A stretch of DNA of 64,000 nucleotides. Source: an uncultured Methanobrevibacter sp. (GTDB lineage: Archaea > Methanobacteriota > Methanobacteria > Methanobacteriales > Methanobacteriaceae). The DNA is taken from positions 1 through 64,000 of the forward strand of contig NZ_CAMVTE010000001.1 of NCBI RefSeq assembly GCF_947170395.1, read 5' to 3'. Both the position numbers and the translations under genes were made by a program. A model generated the notes under the pieces. The model did not search any database. It was given only the letters and a program-made list of their open reading frames with translations, and was not told the DNA's origin. This document shows positions 7,870 to 16,668 of this stretch, in pieces (position 1 is the stretch's first letter; each line of letters starts with the position of its first letter).

Positions 7870-8787
7870 ATGTTAGACTACGTTATCGAAACAAACAACC
7901 TGTCAAAAATATATTCCAAAAATAAGGTTGTTGACTCTGTAAGCATGCATGTTGAAAGAGGCAAAATCTATGGGCTTTTGGGCAAGAACGGAGCCGGAAA
8001 AACCACAACAATGTGTATGCTTTTAAATCTTACATATCCAAGCAGCGGAGACATATATCTTTTTGGAAAAAATCCGAAAAAGAATTCTGATGGAATATAT
8101 TCCAAAATAGGTTCCATTATTGAAACTCCGGGGTTTTATGAAAACCTGACGGCTTATGAGAACTTGAAAATCATTGCAAAGATAAGGGGAAATTATGATT
8201 CGTTCCATATCAATTCGGTTCTGAAAATGGTCAACCTGGAAAATGCAAAATCAAAAAAATATAAGGATTTCTCTTTAGGCATGAAGCAGCGCTTGGGAAT
8301 AGCGGCCGCAATCATGCACAGTCCTGAATTGCTGATATTGGATGAGCCAATCAACGGCCTTGACCCTTTTGGAATTAAGGAAATCAGAACATTGCTTAAA
8401 AGACTGGCCCACGAGTTCGGAATAACCATTTTGATATCCTCTCATATCCTAAGCGAAATAGAAAACATTGCGGATGTCATAGGATTTATGGATGAGGGGG
8501 TCTTGATTGAAGAGATTTCAAAGGAGGACTTGCACAGTCGTCTTAATAAATTCGTTGAATTTGAAGTGTCAGACATTGACCTGGCAGTTAATATATTTAG
8601 GGAATTGGAACTTAAGGAAAATGAAGACTTCACTGTTTGCGGAAATGAAATCTGTTTGTATACTCATTTGCAGTTAAGGGACAAGTTCAATGAACTGTTT
8701 GTGAAGGCAGGAATTGATGTTAGAAAAGTAAATCTCTGCGAAGAGAACCTGGAAGAATTTTTCACACGGTTCGTATCAAATAATTGA
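7870..8787 (+). CDS. ABC transporter ATP-binding protein (bacitracin/lantibiotic-export type)
   Basis: This is the ATPase of an ABC-2 exporter. The Walker A is GKNGAGKTTT, the signature is FSLGMKQRLGIA, the Walker B is LLILDEPINGLDP and the switch histidine is in ISSHIL. The stretch LNLTYPSSGDIYLFG and the C-terminal dimer region resemble BcrA, NatA and EpiF-type subunits, which remove antimicrobial peptides from the membrane. At 305 residues it has normal length. A ribosome binding site AGGAG precedes the ATG. It pairs with the permease 9 bases downstream. Because the XRE regulator heads the cluster, induction by membrane-active compounds is a reasonable inference. Confidence 0.92.
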   Translation: MLDYVIETNNLSKIYSKNKVVDSVSMHVERGKIYGLLGKNGAGKTTTMCMLLNLTYPSSGDIYLFGKNPKKNSDGIYSKIGSIIETPGFYENLTAYENLKIIAKIRGNYDSFHINSVLKMVNLENAKSKKYKDFSLGMKQRLGIAAAIMHSPELLILDEPINGLDPFGIKEIRTLLKRLAHEFGITILISSHILSEIENIADVIGFMDEGVLIEEISKEDLHSRLNKFVEFEVSDIDLAVNIFRELELKENEDFTVCGNEICLYTHLQLRDKFNELFVKAGIDVRKVNLCEENLEEFFTRFVSNN

Positions 8788-8796
8788 GGTGATTTG

Positions 8797-9522
8797 ATGT
8801 TGACTTTCATTGAAATGGAATTTTTAAAACTGAAAAGATCAAAAATATTTCTGTTAAGTATAATTGGAGCCATTCTTCCTCCATTGCTGATGTTTATTGC
8901 TGTTACAGCCTTTGATGAAGGACAAACCTTTCAGATGTTGTTTGAAAATGTGAACATGTACATGTCTGCAATGTTTGCTGTTCTTCTCTTTGCAATAATC
9001 ATATCCTACCTGTTCGGCAGGGAGTACAATGAACATACTCTAAAGACCATGCTGACAATTCCGATATCTAGGGGAAAGTTTCTGATGTCCAAATATATTA
9101 TGTTTCTGGTGTGGATTGTCATCCTTACAGTTGTTACAATGCTTTCAGCAACCCTCTTCGGTTTCATTGCAGGTCTTGAAGGATTTACAATGGAGCTGTT
9201 TGCAGGCAGTTTTGCACAGCTTCTATATGCAAATGTGCTGTTGTTTTTGACATTCTCTCCGTTTGTATTTGTATCCCTGTTCATTACAAACATGGTTCCT
9301 GCAATGGTGGGTGGTGCAGGTTTGTCACTGGTTAATTTAATGATTTATGGCCAAAACTGGGCGCCGTTTGTGCCTTGGGTATGTCCGTATTTAATCGCAT
9401 CCGGTGAGATAGCTGAGTACACTACAAGCATTATGGTGTCTTATGGTGTTATTTTAGCCACATTTGTCATTGGATTGGCTATTTCGTATATCTATTTTAC
9501 AAAAAAAGATGTTCAAATTTAG
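8797..9522 (+). CDS. ABC-2 type transporter permease
   Basis: The 241-residue protein has six predicted membrane segments and begins MLTFIEMEFLKLKRSKIF, the pattern seen at the N-terminus of ABC-2 permeases of the BcrB/EpiE group. The stretch FGREYNEHTLKTMLTIPISR is also characteristic of the family. It forms the membrane channel for the ATPase encoded just upstream. GGTGA lies 4 bases before the ATG; an in-frame TTG at 8794 is less likely. A strong hairpin follows the gene. Confidence 0.9.
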   Translation: MLTFIEMEFLKLKRSKIFLLSIIGAILPPLLMFIAVTAFDEGQTFQMLFENVNMYMSAMFAVLLFAIIISYLFGREYNEHTLKTMLTIPISRGKFLMSKYIMFLVWIVILTVVTMLSATLFGFIAGLEGFTMELFAGSFAQLLYANVLLFLTFSPFVFVSLFITNMVPAMVGGAGLSLVNLMIYGQNWAPFVPWVCPYLIASGEIAEYTTSIMVSYGVILATFVIGLAISYIYFTKKDVQI

Positions 9523-9527
9523 TTTTA

Positions 9528-9558
9528 AAGCACTGGACGGGTTAGAAATCCAGTGCTT
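9528..9558. terminator. Hairpin between convergent permease and mtrH genes
   Basis: A perfect 10-base inverted repeat, AAGCACTGGA and TCCAGTGCTT with an 11-base loop, starts 6 bases after the permease stop. It lies between convergent genes, and T-rich tracts follow on the mtrH side. It is probably a terminator for the ABC operon. Confidence 0.55.
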
Positions 9559-9648
9559 ATTCGTACTTATGTTCAGATTTGTCAAATATATCAGTGAAGA
9601 ATAATATTTTGACTTAAAGGTTGATAAAAGGGTTTATTTTTGATAAAT

Positions 9649-10587
9649 TTATACTAATTTATTCATTGGGTGGTAATCGACAGGTTCTGTTCCCATTGCT
9701 TTTACTGCCTCACAGATAAACATGTCTGTTTGAGCAACTGCAGGGAATGCGATTTTTGCATTTTCAATAGGTCCGAAGAGAACGAAGTCTCCTCCACACA
9801 TCACTTGAACAATGTTAGCACCAATGTCACAAACAGTAAAAGCAGTCTTATTGCCTGCTTTTTTGTATTCTCTTAACCAGTCCCATGCGGATGGAACGTT
9901 ATGAATTCCAGATCCTACAGGATATCCCCATTTTGCCTTTTCAGCAAATGAGGTTCTAGCAGCAATACCTGCACCTTGGCCTAAAGGTGTTACAGCAGTA
10001 TCCATCATGAATCTGTCAATACCGCAATCTGCGGCAACTTCAAGTAAACCTTTTTCGTATGCACCATCGTCTCCATCTTCCCACATGGCCATTTTTCCTT
10101 CAATGGTAGCGTTCATTGGGTTGAATCCTAAGATAATGGATGCTGAAATGTCGGTTTCGGCAACTGCTTCCAATTCAGATTTGTCTGCTGCCATGTTAAT
10201 GGAGTTATAAATTGCCCTTTCGGTTAATCCCACTTCATCGGCATATTGGGCTCCAGCTACTCTTGCATCACCTGATGTTGAATCTATAAGGAATGGAGCA
10301 TCGCAAATTTCTCCAATATATTCAATATATTTTGGAAGAGCTTCAACTGTTTGCCCAAAGACTTGTACGATATACGGATTACCGGTTACATCTGAAATTG
10401 ATGCCATATCATTAACTAACTGTTCGGCTCGATCTTTGTCAAAGTCCCCAGTCAATTCGTCATTAAGAATATTGTGTCCACCATAGAAAATTGTTCCTGC
10501 TAAAACGGTAGGATATTCTCCTGGCTGTCCACCCATTTCGACTCCAGCGAAGTCAAAAACTATTTGTTCTTTATCAAATTTAAACAT
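9649..10587 (-). CDS. mtrH: Tetrahydromethanopterin S-methyltransferase subunit H (isolated copy)
   Basis: MtrH carries out the first half-reaction of the Mtr complex: methyl transfer from methyl-tetrahydromethanopterin to the corrinoid of MtrA. The full length of 312 residues and the motifs GGQPGEYPTVLAGTIFY, ILGFNPMNATI, KWGYPVGSGIHNVPSAWDWL and the C-terminus HPMNKLV agree with the family. In methanogens mtrH is usually the last gene of the eight-gene mtr operon; here it stands alone, flanked by an ABC operon and a PadR regulator gene. It may therefore be a second copy serving another methyltransferase or a conditionally expressed version. Its promoter has a very clear operator. The ribosome binding site GAGGT precedes the ATG. 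Confidence 0.93.
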   Translation of the reverse strand: MFKFDKEQIVFDFAGVEMGGQPGEYPTVLAGTIFYGGHNILNDELTGDFDKDRAEQLVNDMASISDVTGNPYIVQVFGQTVEALPKYIEYIGEICDAPFLIDSTSGDARVAGAQYADEVGLTERAIYNSINMAADKSELEAVAETDISASIILGFNPMNATIEGKMAMWEDGDDGAYEKGLLEVAADCGIDRFMMDTAVTPLGQGAGIAARTSFAEKAKWGYPVGSGIHNVPSAWDWLREYKKAGNKTAFTVCDIGANIVQVMCGGDFVLFGPIENAKIAFPAVAQTDMFICEAVKAMGTEPVDYHPMNKLV

Positions 10588-10608
10588 TTAACATAACCTC
10601 TATATTTT

Positions 10609-10688
10609 TAGACCTAAAAAAATTCAATTTAACTTTAAAAAAATTAAATTTAGGTCTAATAAATATATTTTATTTAAGCATATATAAG
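10609..10688 (-). promoter_or_regulatory. mtrH promoter with 10-base palindromic operator
   Basis: On the minus strand the TATA element CTTATATA (10688-10681) predicts a transcription start near 10658. Exactly there begins a perfect inverted repeat: TTTAGGTCTA at 10649-10658 and TAGACCTAAA at 10609-10618, 30 bases apart, with the start codon at 10587. The arms are placed to block the transcript start or form a 5' leader stem. The PadR-family gene next door encodes an obvious candidate regulator, but nothing in the sequence proves the link. Confidence 0.6.
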
Positions 10689-11218
10689 TTGATATTATTA
10701 ATTTTATAATAAATTTGAAATATATTGATAATTGTTTAATATATTTTTATTTTTTATATACATTTTAAATTCAAAAATATCAAGTTAACATATTTTTTTT
10801 ATGAAAAGGGGTGATATTATGTTTTATTTAATCAATTAATCTTAAAAAACTTGAAATAATTAATTGTTAATGATTAATCATGATTTGGAAAATAAATTTG
10901 AAATTCGCTCTTTGATTAGGGAAATAATGGTTTCTAACAAGTTTTAAAATGGCAAATAAGTGATTATTATCTATTCTAGTTTAAAAATTGTAAAATGGAT
11001 TTATTTTAAGAAATATGTGTCTAATTTAAATAGTTATGTTTTTAATTATTCCGATGGTTCAAATCTCAATTTCCTTTGATTGATTTTGAATTTTTTGTCT
11101 TAATATACTTAATTTAATAATAAAGTTTTATATATAATTTAAATCATAGTTTAATATAATTCAATTTAATTTGTGTAATATTTTTATTACTTTAAGATAT
11201 GTCTAGGGAATGTATGTC
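10689..11218. other. Long AT-rich intergenic region between mtrH and padR
   Basis: There is no convincing gene in these 530 bases. A very good ribosome binding site (AGGGGTGAT, 10807-10815) precedes ATG 10819, but only six codons follow, which could be a leader peptide or a decayed gene. A second short frame (10870-10947, 25 codons, beginning MINHDLENKFEIRSL) has no ribosome binding site. The promoter for the PadR gene is probably TTTTATATATAATTT at 11127-11141. Confidence 0.4.
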
Positions 11219-11629
11219 ATGCAAGATAGAGATTTAACCATCCAAAAAAACTATGTTGACATTATTACAAACAATTCGATAATAAAACATTATGTTAAAG
11301 GAATGTCTCGTTTTTTGATATTGTGGATTGTCAAGTTCAAGGGTCCTATACATGGTTATGCAATCCTTAAGGAATTGGATGCTTTTTTTTCAATATTGAT
11401 TGAAGAAGGATCTTTAAAAAAATCAAATCCCAGCAACATTTATCCGATTCTAAACCGGATGGTGGATTTGGGTCTCATCAACAGCGAATTAAAATACAAA
11501 AACAATAAGAAACTTAAATATTTCAGCATTACGGATGATGGAACACATGTATTTGAGTATATGTGGTCCCGGTTTGACATTATCCATGCCAATTCCCAAT
11601 GGGAATTGCTGTTTGAAACCATGAAATAA
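11219..11629 (+). CDS. PadR-family transcriptional regulator
   Basis: This 136-residue protein contains a winged helix of PadR type: LILWIVKFKGPIHGYAILKEL, then SNIYPILNRMVDLGLINSE and a beta wing ending KYFSITDDG. PadR proteins are usually repressors that respond to small ligands. The C-terminal helix is short, as in the compact PadR-s1 group, and the N-terminal extension of about 30 residues is unusual. The start 11219 fits AGGG at 11205 better than ATG 11210. Transcription is divergent from mtrH, so control of mtrH through the operator at 10609-10658 is plausible but not shown. Confidence 0.85.
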   Translation: MQDRDLTIQKNYVDIITNNSIIKHYVKGMSRFLILWIVKFKGPIHGYAILKELDAFFSILIEEGSLKKSNPSNIYPILNRMVDLGLINSELKYKNNKKLKYFSITDDGTHVFEYMWSRFDIIHANSQWELLFETMK

Positions 11630-11668
11630 GATGCAATTTAAGTATGATAAATTTTAAAATATTATATC

Positions 11669-13120
11669 ATGTGTTCAATAGTAGGTCTTCAGGGCAATTT
11701 TAAGGGTAATGAAATAATAAAAATGTTGAAAGCCTCCAAAAACAGGGGTCCTGATTCATCAGGAGTTTATCTGGATGAAATTCATGAAAATATTGATTTG
11801 GATGAATTTGCGGATGAAAATACTTATTCTATAGGTTTTGGCCATAACCTGCTTTCCATTTATGATTTAAATGACAGAATCTCAAAACCCCAGCCAGTTT
11901 CCAATGGAAATCTTACTGTTGTATTCAATGGTGAACTGTATAATTTTTACACCATGAGAAATTTCCTAAAAAAGGTTGGTGTTGAAGCTGAAATTACCTC
12001 AGACACTGATGTCATACTCTATCTGACTGAGTTTTACCAAAAGAAACTGGATCTTCTCAAGGCAGTCCAGTCAACCCTCAGACTGGTTGATGGAGATTAC
12101 GCCTTTGCCGTCTATGATGGCGAAAACCTTGCAATTGCAAGAGACCCGTTGGGGGTAAAACCTTTATTTTACTCAGATGATGGTAAATTAAAAGGATTTG
12201 CATCCTCAAGACACTCCCTAAAGGAAGTGGGATTCAGTGAGATTAACACTCTTAAACCTGAACACATTCTATACAACTGGCAGGATGTTGGCCCTGCCCA
12301 GCCGATTTATGAAAATGTATTTGAAGGCGATGTTGCCAAAATAGAAAAGATGCTAAGGTTAAGTGTACTGAAAAGAGTTGAAGGGCTCTCTGAAATCGGA
12401 GTAATATTTTCAGGTGGAGTTGACAGCTCTTATTTGGCATTGCTTTTAAAGGAGATTGCAGACAATGTTGCTCTAAAAATCAAGTTATATGCAGTTGGAG
12501 CCAAAGGTTCAAAGGATGTTGAAGCTGCAATATATGCCTCCAAATTCCTGAACCTGGATTTGGAGATATGTGAAGTTACAGAGGAGATGGTTCGTGAAAG
12601 CCTGCCTCAGGTTGTTGGTGCTATAGGGGACGATAATCTCATGAAAGTTGGCGTAGGCCTTACAACATATTTTGCAACAGAGCTTGTTGCCCGTGATGGA
12701 CTGAAGGTAGCAATTTCAGGCCAAGGCGCTGATGAGCTTTTCGGCGGTTATAAAAGGTATGTTCAAAGTTTCATCGACGGAACACTTAATTATGATTTGA
12801 GAGTTGACATGTCAAACATGTATCATGTTAATCTTGAAAGGGATGATGCATGCTCAATGCTTAATTCAGTAGAGTTGAGATTGCCATTTTTGGATAAAAA
12901 GCTTGTCGAGTTGGTATTGAACATTCCTGACAATAAGAAAATAGTTTCAATGCATGATGATATGAGAAAAAGTATCCTGAGAAAATTGGCTTTTGAAGAA
13001 GGTCTTGACTATGAAATCGCATACAGGCCCAAAAAGGCCGCCCAGTATGGAACCGGTATAGATAAGATATTGAGAAAGAAAATAATTAAGGATACTGATA
13101 TTTCACAGTATCTATATTAA
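11669..13120 (+). CDS. asnB: Asparagine synthetase (glutamine-hydrolysing)
   Basis: The protein makes asparagine from aspartate, glutamine and ATP. The N-terminal glutaminase domain starts MCSIVGLQG, with the nucleophile C2 exposed after removal of Met. NRGPDSSG and NGELYNF are glutamine-binding motifs. The synthetase domain has the ATP-binding PP-loop FSGGVDSSYLALLL near residue 247 and SGQGADELFGGYKRY. The length of 483 is shorter than the E. coli enzyme but usual for archaeal forms. No clear ribosome binding site precedes the ATG, so the message may be leaderless. Confidence 0.92.
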   Translation: MCSIVGLQGNFKGNEIIKMLKASKNRGPDSSGVYLDEIHENIDLDEFADENTYSIGFGHNLLSIYDLNDRISKPQPVSNGNLTVVFNGELYNFYTMRNFLKKVGVEAEITSDTDVILYLTEFYQKKLDLLKAVQSTLRLVDGDYAFAVYDGENLAIARDPLGVKPLFYSDDGKLKGFASSRHSLKEVGFSEINTLKPEHILYNWQDVGPAQPIYENVFEGDVAKIEKMLRLSVLKRVEGLSEIGVIFSGGVDSSYLALLLKEIADNVALKIKLYAVGAKGSKDVEAAIYASKFLNLDLEICEVTEEMVRESLPQVVGAIGDDNLMKVGVGLTTYFATELVARDGLKVAISGQGADELFGGYKRYVQSFIDGTLNYDLRVDMSNMYHVNLERDDACSMLNSVELRLPFLDKKLVELVLNIPDNKKIVSMHDDMRKSILRKLAFEEGLDYEIAYRPKKAAQYGTGIDKILRKKIIKDTDISQYLY

Positions 13121-13735
13121 TTAATTGTTATATAGGTCAAGTTCACTTAATTTAAAAATTTTACAGGATAATTTTTTTCCATATAAATCTTCTTTGAAAA
13201 ATGACAAATCATAATCGTTAGTTATTATGGGATAATGTTTGTCATTTGAGTAAGATATTAATGCCATATCCTCGAAAGATGGAATTTGTGAACCTTTTCT
13301 TTTTTTGTTTAGGAATTCATCAATTTGAGGGTGCACGATTAATTTCTCAAAAAAATCATGAATTTCATCAATGGATTCTTTTGAAGGAAAATAATCCTCA
13401 ACAACAAACCATTCCTTTTGTTGGAGTAGATTAAACTTGTATTTAACTTTTGATTCAAGTTTCATTTTGAAAAAATAGCCTGAATCTTTTGGCATATTTG
13501 TTAATTCTTTTTTAAAAATCATTCCCTCAATTTTTTCAGCAAATGATATTCTATTAATCTCATTAATTATGAACTTCGGAACCCTAAATGTAACCTTTTG
13601 ATTGATTAAAAATTCTATTAATTTATGTGTTTTATCTGTAAACTCGACAATTTGTGTTTCTTTAGTTTTAAAACAATAATAAATAATTATATTGGAATCT
13701 AAAGCAATGTTCTCATAGATTTTAAGTCGTTTCAT
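13121..13735 (-). CDS. PIN-domain protein, probable toxin ribonuclease
   Basis: The N-terminus NIALDSNIIIYY gives the first catalytic aspartate of a PIN nuclease (D13). Further acidic positions appear in FIINEINRI, PSFEDMALI and ITNDYDLSFF, giving the expected D-E-D-D series. PIN proteins cut RNA with divalent metals, and many are toxins of toxin-antitoxin pairs. The length of 204 is longer than a VapC (about 130), with an insert in the middle. It lies 12 bases after the gene for a YwgA/Panacea-like protein, so the order is antitoxin first and toxin second. The codon use is more AT-rich than in the neighbours, consistent with a mobile cassette. Confidence 0.8.
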   Translation of the reverse strand: MKRLKIYENIALDSNIIIYYCFKTKETQIVEFTDKTHKLIEFLINQKVTFRVPKFIINEINRISFAEKIEGMIFKKELTNMPKDSGYFFKMKLESKVKYKFNLLQQKEWFVVEDYFPSKESIDEIHDFFEKLIVHPQIDEFLNKKRKGSQIPSFEDMALISYSNDKHYPIITNDYDLSFFKEDLYGKKLSCKIFKLSELDLYNN

Positions 13736-13747
13736 TGAACCACATCC

Positions 13748-14617
13748 TTAAAAAAAGATGGATAAATCGGAATGTTCATTAAATTTAGGTAAAATTCCAA
13801 GTTCATCGGACACATACTCTTCTAAACTGTTAAAATCATGTTTTAAATATTCTAGATTAACATATTCAAAATTGGCAAGTTTTGAATAATTTTTAAAATA
13901 TTCTTTTTCAATTTTTTCACAATAATTATACAATTTATTTAACAGTTCTGATTTTTCAATGTCCTTAACATTTTCATGGTCAAATACGATTCTAAAATAA
14001 TCTAATGATCCCAATATGAATAATCTATTTGAACTAATATCAAATGTTTCAAAAATATCCATCAATCCTTTTGCTTTGTCTTTAACAATTTTTTCAAATT
14101 TATCTAAATCGTTAATTTGATTATCATTAATATTTTGATTAAACAAATTAAATTTTTCAATATTATCATAGGATTTAGAAGCAATGTCTTGATGAATATG
14201 TGGTTTCAATGATTTTAAAATGTTTAAAGAATCAGTTTTGCTTAGATTTTTAGTATCCATTTTATTTGAATAATAAAGGAGTGTAGATTCGGATTCTAAT
14301 GTATCATTGTCATGATTTTTAACAAATGAGTTGAATTTATCTAAGTCGATTTTGGCAATGGCTTCACATTCCTGATTAATTAAATCTGTGGAATGGTAAT
14401 CCGCACTTAAAGTAGCTGAAAAAGGTCCATTGATATGAAAATTAAAATGATAGTTGTTATTCCATCCAAAAAATTTTGATAAATAAACCAATTTTTGGAC
14501 TTTAATCCTAAAATCTTTGTTTTCATTAATTTTTTTCTGAAAATCTTTATCATCTTTAAAGGGTAATGTTTTTTTCATGGAATTCAAAAAATACACGAGA
14601 TTATTTATTTCACTCAT
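13748..14617 (-). CDS. YwgA/Panacea-like protein, candidate antitoxin
   Basis: Residues about 35-75 contain KVQKLVYLSKFFGWNNNYHF and NGPFSATLSADY. This layout (KxQKLxYL, then GP[FY]S-x3-L-x-D-Y) is seen in YwgA-type proteins and recalls the Panacea (DUF4065) domain, which neutralises many unrelated toxins. The remaining 200 residues are lysine- and asparagine-rich, mostly helical and not recognised. The gene sits directly upstream of the PIN gene in the same orientation and is very AT-rich. I infer an antitoxin or regulator role. The assignment to the Panacea clan is tentative because the match is only by pattern. Confidence 0.65.
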   Translation of the reverse strand: MSEINNLVYFLNSMKKTLPFKDDKDFQKKINENKDFRIKVQKLVYLSKFFGWNNNYHFNFHINGPFSATLSADYHSTDLINQECEAIAKIDLDKFNSFVKNHDNDTLESESTLLYYSNKMDTKNLSKTDSLNILKSLKPHIHQDIASKSYDNIEKFNLFNQNINDNQINDLDKFEKIVKDKAKGLMDIFETFDISSNRLFILGSLDYFRIVFDHENVKDIEKSELLNKLYNYCEKIEKEYFKNYSKLANFEYVNLEYLKHDFNSLEEYVSDELGILPKFNEHSDLSIFF

Positions 14618-14896
14618 AAAAATACCTCACATCATATTTTTCAATTTCACCTTTGTGGTGTTTGTTATTATTATAATCTTCATTTAATATAAAGTTTTAC
14701 TTCTATCTGACATCAATTTTACGAACTTAAATCAATTTTGAGGTAGACATGAACATACATGTGATTTAACTAGATTTTAAACATTTAAATTTGATGTTGA
14801 TGGGGATTATTTCAATTCATTGAAAAATCTTTAACTTTATTAATATAAAAAAACATAATAAATATATTATTTATTATTATAAGGAGTTTTTAATTT

Positions 14897-15112
14897 ATGA
14901 CAATCGAGAAAGATGCTGAAGACATTATTGAGAAATTTTCAAAAATATTAGAAGACATCCCGGATTCAGATGAAACCTGGTACATTACTGATAATTTAAA
15001 TTTAACACGTGAAGATCAATCTCATGAAAAAAATCCTGAAAAAATATTGAGAAATGCTCAAATTGATAAGGAAGGAAATCTCATTGTTAAAAAAGCAGAT
15101 TGGACAAACTAA
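14897..15112 (+). CDS. gatC: Probable Asp-tRNA(Asn)/Glu-tRNA(Gln) amidotransferase subunit C
   Basis: This small acidic protein (71 residues) begins MTIEKDAEDIIEKFSKILEDI and ends NAQIDKEGNLIVKKADW, the pattern of archaeal GatC, which is reduced to an N-terminal helix and a linker. GatC holds GatA and GatB together in the transamidation complex that makes Asn-tRNA. Its place before an ACT protein, homoserine dehydrogenase and apgM fits the order I recall for Methanobacteriales. The ribosome binding site AAGGAG is about 10 bases before the ATG. Confidence 0.65.
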   Translation: MTIEKDAEDIIEKFSKILEDIPDSDETWYITDNLNLTREDQSHEKNPEKILRNAQIDKEGNLIVKKADWTN

Positions 15113-15124
15113 AGAGGGATTCAA

Positions 15125-15610
15125 ATGAAAATGAATTTAGTTTTAGAATTGTTGGATATTCCGGGTCAGCTGGTTTCAGTACTGGAGCCAATCAGTAGTC
15201 TTGGCGCAAACCTGGTTACCGTTATCCACAAAAGGGAATTGAAAAATGAACAAGGCATGGTTCCTGTTCACCTTACAATTGAAGGGGAACGTGAAAACCT
15301 TTTCAATGTAATCCAAAAGTTCGATGATTTGGGTTTTTCCATCGTCGAAATGGATGGTGTGGTTAAAAAGGAAATGGTCAGTACAATTTTATACGGCCAT
15401 ATTGTTGATAAGGATGTAAGGGACACCATGGATAGAATCAACGCACTTAAAGGCGTTACTGTTGCAGGATTCGATATTAAGTTAGATGGTGAAAGAGAAT
15501 CAACTGCACTTGTTACTGTAGAGACTGATTATGGTAAAAAGCAATTTGTATTTGATAAAATCAAAGAAATTGCAGAAGAAAAGGATTTGGTAATGATTAA
15601 TGAAGTGTAG
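15125..15610 (+). CDS. ACT-domain amino-acid-binding regulatory protein
   Basis: This protein of 161 residues starts with an ACT fold ([29 protein letters not shown], broken here as [10 protein letters not shown] and [11 protein letters not shown]), where the GQL/GANL pattern forms the amino-acid-binding edge. The second half (from about residue 85) looks like another ACT-like fold. It lies 8 bases before homoserine dehydrogenase, so the likely role is sensing threonine or a related amino acid and adjusting that enzyme. In bacteria the ACT domain is often fused to homoserine dehydrogenase; here it is a separate gene. Confidence 0.85.
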   Translation: MKMNLVLELLDIPGQLVSVLEPISSLGANLVTVIHKRELKNEQGMVPVHLTIEGERENLFNVIQKFDDLGFSIVEMDGVVKKEMVSTILYGHIVDKDVRDTMDRINALKGVTVAGFDIKLDGERESTALVTVETDYGKKQFVFDKIKEIAEEKDLVMINEV

Positions 15611-15618
15611 GGATTATT

Positions 15619-16638
15619 ATGGATGAATGTAAGGTCATTATAATGGGATTCGGTGCAGTTGGTCAGGGTGTGGCCAATGCCATTTCCATGAAAAAGGATT
15701 TAATTTTAGAAAAAACAGGTGTGGCAGTAAAGGTCGTAGCAGCTGCCGATTCATCAACATCTGCAATATCTGCCGATGGTCTTGATGAAAAATTGCTTGT
15801 TGAAACCAAGAACAGTGAAGGAAAATTGTCAGCCTATCCTGAATTCGGATGTGATAAATCCGGTGAAGATGTCTTGGATGCTGTTGAATATGATTGTCTT
15901 ATCGAAGCAACTCCTACCAATATCGTAGATGCGGAACCTGCATTTTCATTAACACTCAAAGCTTTCAGCCAAGGAAAAGATGTGGTAACATCAAACAAAG
16001 GACATTTGGCACTTAAATTCAAGGAAGTTGTAGGTGCAGCTGAAAAAGCCGGTGTGGAATTCAAATATGAAGCAAGTGTTGGCGGAGCAATGCCAATCAT
16101 AAATTTCACAAAAGAGACACTCGCATCATGTGAAATCAAATCAATTGTAGGTATTCTCAACGGTACAACAAACTACATCCTGTCAAGGATGACAACTGAA
16201 GGTACAGATTATGAATCCACATTAATTGAATCACAGGAATTGGGTATTGCAGAAACTGACCCTACCCAGGATGTTGAAGGTATTGATGCAGCATGTAAAA
16301 CTGTGATTTTAGCAAATTCCCTTTTGGGAATCGATGCAACCTATAGTGATGTGGTAGTTTCAGGTATTTCAAACATCAACTCAGATGCAATAGAGCTTGC
16401 CAAAAAGGATGACTACCTGATTAAGTTGATAGCTGAAGTATCCAGTGAAAATTTACGTGTATCTCCACGTTTGGTTAAAAAAGGAAGTTCCTATGATGTA
16501 GGAGGAACCTTGAACATGGCTACAATCCATACAGATTTGGCCGGAGATATAACCGTAATGGGACTTGGAGCAGGATCTCTTGAAACTGCTTCTGCGATGT
16601 TGACTGATTTAATTAGTATTTTAAAAAATAAAAACTAA
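15619..16638 (+). CDS. hom: Homoserine dehydrogenase
   Basis: The enzyme reduces aspartate semialdehyde to homoserine, the branch point to threonine and methionine. The nucleotide-binding loop is [11 protein letters not shown] near the N-terminus. [14 protein letters not shown] and the catalytic region [13 protein letters not shown] with [11 protein letters not shown] follow in the expected order. The product is used by MetX, whose gene is at 2305 in this window, and by homoserine kinase for threonine. The length of 339 fits an enzyme without an attached ACT domain; the upstream ACT gene probably supplies regulation. Confidence 0.93.
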   Translation: MDECKVIIMGFGAVGQGVANAISMKKDLILEKTGVAVKVVAAADSSTSAISADGLDEKLLVETKNSEGKLSAYPEFGCDKSGEDVLDAVEYDCLIEATPTNIVDAEPAFSLTLKAFSQGKDVVTSNKGHLALKFKEVVGAAEKAGVEFKYEASVGGAMPIINFTKETLASCEIKSIVGILNGTTNYILSRMTTEGTDYESTLIESQELGIAETDPTQDVEGIDAACKTVILANSLLGIDATYSDVVVSGISNINSDAIELAKKDDYLIKLIAEVSSENLRVSPRLVKKGSSYDVGGTLNMATIHTDLAGDITVMGLGAGSLETASAMLTDLISILKNKN

Positions 16639-16668
16639 TTAAATTTTTTTTTTACTTTTTTTGATAAC

